Origin: FW021-bin31 sp964558275 | GTDB taxonomy: Bacteria; Bacteroidota; Bacteroidia; Chitinophagales; Chitinophagaceae | DNA: 9,255 nucleotides | Reading direction: 5' to 3' | Assembly: GCA_964558275.1 (NCBI GenBank) | Contig: CAZLDH010000115.1 | Span: 1-9,255, forward strand | Part shown: positions 6,965 to 9,255 of the stretch, in pieces | Layout of the letters: each line of letters starts with the position of its first letter | Numbering within the stretch: position 1 is the first letter of the stretch | Position numbers and translations under genes: made by a program | Notes under the pieces: generated by a model | The model's database searches: none | The model's input: the letters and a program-made list of their open reading frames with translations, nothing else | What the model was told of the DNA's origin: nothing

Positions 6965-7007
6965 TTATTTCTGTTTGGTTAGTTAGTTCCGTGTCGGTTA
7001 GTATGAC

Positions 7008-7086
7008 GCCCAACGCTCAAATAGGCGCATTAGATTTCTGATTTATTTAAATATCTAATTATTAATCATTTCCTTTTTCGCCTATT
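7008..7086 (-). repeat. Nested inverted repeat with integron-core-like GTTGGGC, upstream of the ATPase gene
   Basis: The outer arms aataggcg (7020-7027) and cgcctatt (7079-7086) and the inner arms attagat (7029-7035) and atctaat (7053-7059) are both exact reverse complements and nest into one ~67 bp foldable element. On the minus strand it is followed six bases later by GTTGGGC (7014-7008), which fits the integron core-site consensus GTTRRRY, placed on the ATPase gene side. I do not see a clean matching RYYYAAC on the far side. A transcription-related hairpin in the 5' leader is an alternative. Confidence 0.4.
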
Positions 7087-7395
7087 GCACATTTCTTATA
7101 TATCCTCAAGCAGTCTAGAAACATTTATAAACGTTTAAACAGCTAATACAAACCCTAAATTTAATCTTTTTAAAATGGAACAATCAATTTGAACTCCTTA
7201 GAAGAGAGCGTTCCACAGAAAAGTAATCGTCCACGTTTAAAAATAGGTTATATGTATGCAAGGTATAAATATTTGAGACATTTTAAAAAAATATTCGGCG
7301 AAGAACAAAAGATTTTTCAGGAAAATGCCATTTTCTCCTATAAATGCCTTAGCTGCATAGTCGTAGTCCCAAAATCCTGGATAACAGCATGGTGG
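7087..7395. other. Intergenic stretch with no convincing gene
   Basis: The first ~90 bases are AT-rich and may hold the promoter of the leftward ATPase gene, though no clear TAnnTTTG/TTG pair stands out. A plus-strand frame open from 7174 to 7410 has no good start (TTG or an internal ATG at 7252) but reads in part like protein (KKIFGEEQKIFQEN). The minus strand also has protein-like stretches. It may be remnant coding DNA; I recognise no family. Confidence 0.3.
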
Positions 7396-7596
7396 TCAAC
7401 TCCCAAATAGTTGGTCATCAATATTGTCTAAAAATATTTGTAAATTTTCACCATCGAGGACAACTTCCCTAACTACATCCAATATGCCCTTGAGATATTG
7501 CAATGGACTCCCACCTTCACTGGTAAATGGGAATCCATCGAAAATTGCCAATATGGTGGAAAACAATAGAAATAGACCGGATTGGCTTTTAGGGTG
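7396..7596 (-). pseudogene. Unidentified gene remnant
   Basis: A 66-codon frame is open on the minus strand between stops, without any ATG. It includes AIFDGFPFTSEGGSPLQYLK and DVVREVVLDGENLQIFLDNI, whose composition (many acidic residues, amphipathic pattern) looks more like true protein than chance. The opposite strand also has an open frame, so the direction is uncertain. It could be the tail of the gene whose other fragment lies at 7619-7740. No family recognised. Confidence 0.25.
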
Positions 7597-7618
7597 CTAA
7601 CGATTCAAGAACCACCAA

Positions 7619-7740
7619 TTACTTCAAGCTATCAACTAATTTTTCAATAATTCTTTCTGAAGATCAATGGCTTCAATATCCTCTAAAAGGTTCGACACTT
7701 TGCAAGTCCCTTCTACACTACACGTGTGATTATCAACAAG
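7619..7740 (-). pseudogene. Unidentified gene remnant with a homopolymer frameshift
   Basis: The minus-strand frame reads LVDNHTCSVEGTCKVSN then LLEDIEAIDLQKELLKN and a TAG. If the run of five A bases just before the stop (around 7639-7643) had six, reading would continue KLVDSLK to a TAA at 7619-7621. The helical, charged sequence looks genuine, but no start codon or family can be assigned. It is probably the C-terminal scrap of a longer gene lost on the right side. Confidence 0.3.
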
Positions 7741-7786
7741 TTAAGTGTAATAATGTATGGATTGTTGTATGGTTTGATTGGGTTAG

Positions 7787-7921
7787 GTTGAGATATCTAA
7801 TATAGGTACCCATTTCAGTTTCGAAGTTGCGCCTGGCTATGCTTTCCTGTATGCTCCTCAAGAAAAAAAATATGGAGGAACGATTACTTTAAAACTTAGG
7901 ATAGGCTATATTTTATTTTAA
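7787..7921 (+). pseudogene. C-terminal fragment of an outer-membrane beta-strand protein
   Basis: The frame is open for 44 codons with no start and reads ISNIGTHFSFEVAPGYAFLY, then KYGGTITLKLRIGYILF before the stop. Alternating hydrophobic residues, aromatic girdle residues and a final phenylalanine are the usual finish of outer-membrane beta-barrels. The rest of the gene is missing upstream, where stops interrupt all plus frames. Its TAA is immediately followed by the ATG of the next gene, so the two may once have been co-transcribed. Confidence 0.35.
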
Positions 7922-8425
7922 ATGGATAGGAGAAAATATAAGCATATAATTGTGTGGTTATTGTCGGGAGGAATTCTGATCTCTGAAGGCTGTTTTATAA
8001 TCCCTCATCTATTTGAACCACGTGTTACAGGAGATTGGGATAAACAGCCTCCTTCCGAGCCTTTCTTTGAATCCAGACTTTTGTTTGGACAAAAAAAATT
8101 AAAGAAGCGGCTTCTAAGGCCTCCGATTTCCTTTATTGAAGGTTTGAGAGAATACAGAACAAAGATGAATTCCTTCCCTTTGACTATGAATGAATTTCGA
8201 AGCTATTCGATAGCGACAAGAAAGGCAACAGAAAGCCTTAAGGACCGAGGATATACCAAATTGAAAATTGAATATTGGTCGTTAGATTCTTTTAGAGTAG
8301 CTTGGGATCATCCTTATATTGAAGGATATCCTGGTACTCATGAGAACCCAAATGTTAGTGCCTCTGGCGTATTTATTTTCACCTATAAAGATTCTTCATT
8401 TGCAACGAGTGCTGTTTTAAGGTAG
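7922..8425 (+). CDS. Hypothetical protein with N-terminal membrane anchor or signal
   Basis: The 167-residue protein has a basic N-terminus (MDRRKYKH) followed by a hydrophobic helix at about 9-29 that contains C24 in ISEGC. That is a poor lipobox (S at -3, E at -2), so a transmembrane anchor is at least as likely as a lipoprotein. The remainder would be periplasmic. The pattern FIEGLREYRTKMNSFPLTM (about 72-90) recalls the 'residues per chain ... P.t..eL' start of small pilin-like or periplasmic Bacteroidota proteins, and the C-terminus (GVFIFTYKDSSFATSAVL) looks like beta-strands. I do not recognise the family. The ATG directly abuts the stop of the barrel fragment upstream, and no clear Shine-Dalgarno is present. 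Confidence 0.6.
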   Translation: MDRRKYKHIIVWLLSGGILISEGCFIIPHLFEPRVTGDWDKQPPSEPFFESRLLFGQKKLKKRLLRPPISFIEGLREYRTKMNSFPLTMNEFRSYSIATRKATESLKDRGYTKLKIEYWSLDSFRVAWDHPYIEGYPGTHENPNVSASGVFIFTYKDSSFATSAVLR

Positions 8426-8695
8426 TTGAACAGAGCTAATAGTGTGGATTTGTAAAACTGATAAACGGGAAAACTGGCAAAGTCGTATAGGTTCTGTAAC
8501 TTAAACTACAGGTCCTTAATTAGCTCATAACTTTTTAAATTGTCAACGGAACTTAGCGGAATTCGTCCACAATACATAAGTTCTTTGTAACTTCGCAATA
8601 ATTAGGACATTAATTATTACGATATTTATTACTTGGGTTATAAACAACACTAATCCCAATTATTATTGATAGGACTTGGGTTAAATAGTAAAAAT
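8426..8695 (+). other. Intergenic region with an AT-rich palindrome and a 10-bp direct repeat
   Basis: No gene is seen here. An exact hairpin AATAATTA / TAATTATT (8597-8604 and 8611-8618, six-base loop) has no T-tract of terminator quality. ACTTGGGTTA occurs at 8631-8640 and 8674-8683, the second copy ending 12 bases before the lipoprotein start. A small CTGTA/TACAG pair lies at 8494-8511. Any of these could be operator sites for the lipoprotein gene, but none matches a known motif. Confidence 0.45.
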
Positions 8696-9013
8696 ATGCG
8701 AATCAAAGCGCTAAATAAAATTCTACCCCTTACATGTGTCTTCTTTTTCCTTACCGCCTGTACCATTTCCCGCTTAAATCATTCTAATATGAGTCGGCTT
8801 AAGCTGGGAATGAACAAAGGAGAAGCTACTCACATATTGGGTTCTTCCTACACCATTGCAGAAAAAGAGGTTAAAGACGGCGATCAAATAGAAGTACTTT
8901 CTTATCGGAATCTCCCCTATGATGATGAATTTTATATGTTCTTATTCAAGAACAATAAACTGACAAAATGGCATAGGGTATTTAAGCCAAAATATAAAAG
9001 CTCACCAAAATAA
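8696..9013 (+). CDS. Small BamE/SmpA-like lipoprotein
   Basis: From the ATG at 8696 the product is 105 residues. It has a basic N-terminus, a hydrophobic core (ILPLTCVFFF) and a good lipobox LTAC, with the lipidated cysteine at residue 22. A longer TTG start at 8666 is possible but would put ten residues before a perfectly normal signal peptide. The mature part carries SRLKLGMNKGEATHILGSS (about 33-51). This matches the 'l..GMtk.ev...lG.P' opening of the SmpA/OmlA (BamE) fold, followed by short strands and FMFLFKNNKLTKW-type ending residues. BamE itself assists outer-membrane protein assembly; many Bacteroidota paralogues with this fold have unknown roles, and this one need not be BamE. It converges on the TonB-dependent receptor remnant, 28 bases away. 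Confidence 0.7.
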   Translation: MRIKALNKILPLTCVFFFLTACTISRLNHSNMSRLKLGMNKGEATHILGSSYTIAEKEVKDGDQIEVLSYRNLPYDDEFYMFLFKNNKLTKWHRVFKPKYKSSPK

Positions 9014-9041
9014 ATCAGAAGAAAATCATTAGGTAACGTGG

Positions 9042-9255
9042 TCAAAAATTAAACTGGTATGATACCGAAGGTATGATCGGTAACAAGCTAAATTGCATCA
9101 ACTGCCGGATACCGTCTTTCTGCTTTTGATAGTAATAGAAATAGGGATTCTGTCGGCTATATACATTGTAAGGACTTATATTCCAGGTTCTCTTTCCATG
9201 TTTTTTTGTTTCTTAAAATCAATACCTACATTTAAACGGTGAAAGGCTCTCATTC
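9042..9255 (-). pseudogene. TonB-dependent receptor, C-terminal fragment with a frameshift (continues beyond right edge)
   Basis: On the minus strand the window edge reads MRAFHRLNVGIDFKKQK. After a change of frame it reads RTWNISPYNVYSRQNPYFYY and QFSLLPIIPSVSYQFNF and stops at 9042-9044. The block 'WNISxYNVYSRQNP...LFPIIPSVSY' is the final beta-strands of the large Bacteroidota TonB-dependent outer-membrane receptors. The frame changes at a run of seven A bases (9201-9207, minus strand); eight would restore KKQKKHGKRTWN. It is either a real inactivating slip or a sequencing error. The substrate cannot be told from the C-terminus. Confidence 0.8.

Noticed and set aside
7189..7410. 73-codon plus-strand frame
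   Set aside because: It needs a TTG start, has no recognisable domain, and the opposite strand is equally open; I mention it only as possible remnant coding DNA.

Overview
The window looks like a piece of accessory genome from a low-GC Bacteroidota (Cytophagales/Flavobacteriia-like). The evidence is a typical TonB-dependent receptor C-terminus at the right edge, small lipoproteins, AT-rich DNA, weak or absent Shine-Dalgarno sites and an A/T-rich TAnnTTT-type promoter candidate. I cannot name a genus.

Layout. (1) 1-1515, minus strand: a decayed group II intron. Its 5' GUGYG-type end is near 1515, a shattered reverse transcriptase/maturase lies at 198-982, and domain V is at 113-148. Directly beyond domain V is what looks like the 5' end of a second group II intron running off the left edge. 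(2) 1522-6964, minus strand: four leftward genes. In order of transcription they are an AAA15/OLD-like ATPase (5444-6964), an HNH endonuclease (4681-5376), a large GHKL ATPase with a C-terminal PD-(D/E)XK nuclease resembling Shedu/DUF4263 (2641-4596), and an all-helical DUF5677-like protein with an RX6H HEPN-type motif (1651-2463). (3) 7000-7920: structured intergenic DNA and degraded gene remnants on both strands. (4) 7922-9013, plus strand: a membrane-anchored hypothetical protein and a small BamE/SmpA-like lipoprotein. (5) 9042-9255, minus strand: the frameshifted C-terminus of a TonB-dependent receptor.

The four leftward genes all have the character of anti-phage defence genes. The ATPase plus HNH pair resembles Septu (PtuA/PtuB). 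The GHKL-nuclease fusion could be an independent single-gene system, and the HEPN-like protein a third.

The spacers are the most unusual part. Two of them (1522-1608 and 2490-2588) hold diverged copies of one ~90-100 bp repeat. Their terminal stem arms differ in sequence but each copy pairs with itself, so structure rather than sequence is conserved. This is the kind of signature seen in integron attC sites. The decayed intron starts six bases beyond the base of one of these hairpins, the placement expected of a group IIC (including IIC-attC) intron. I infer a cassette-like defence array, but no integron integrase is visible, so this remains a hypothesis.
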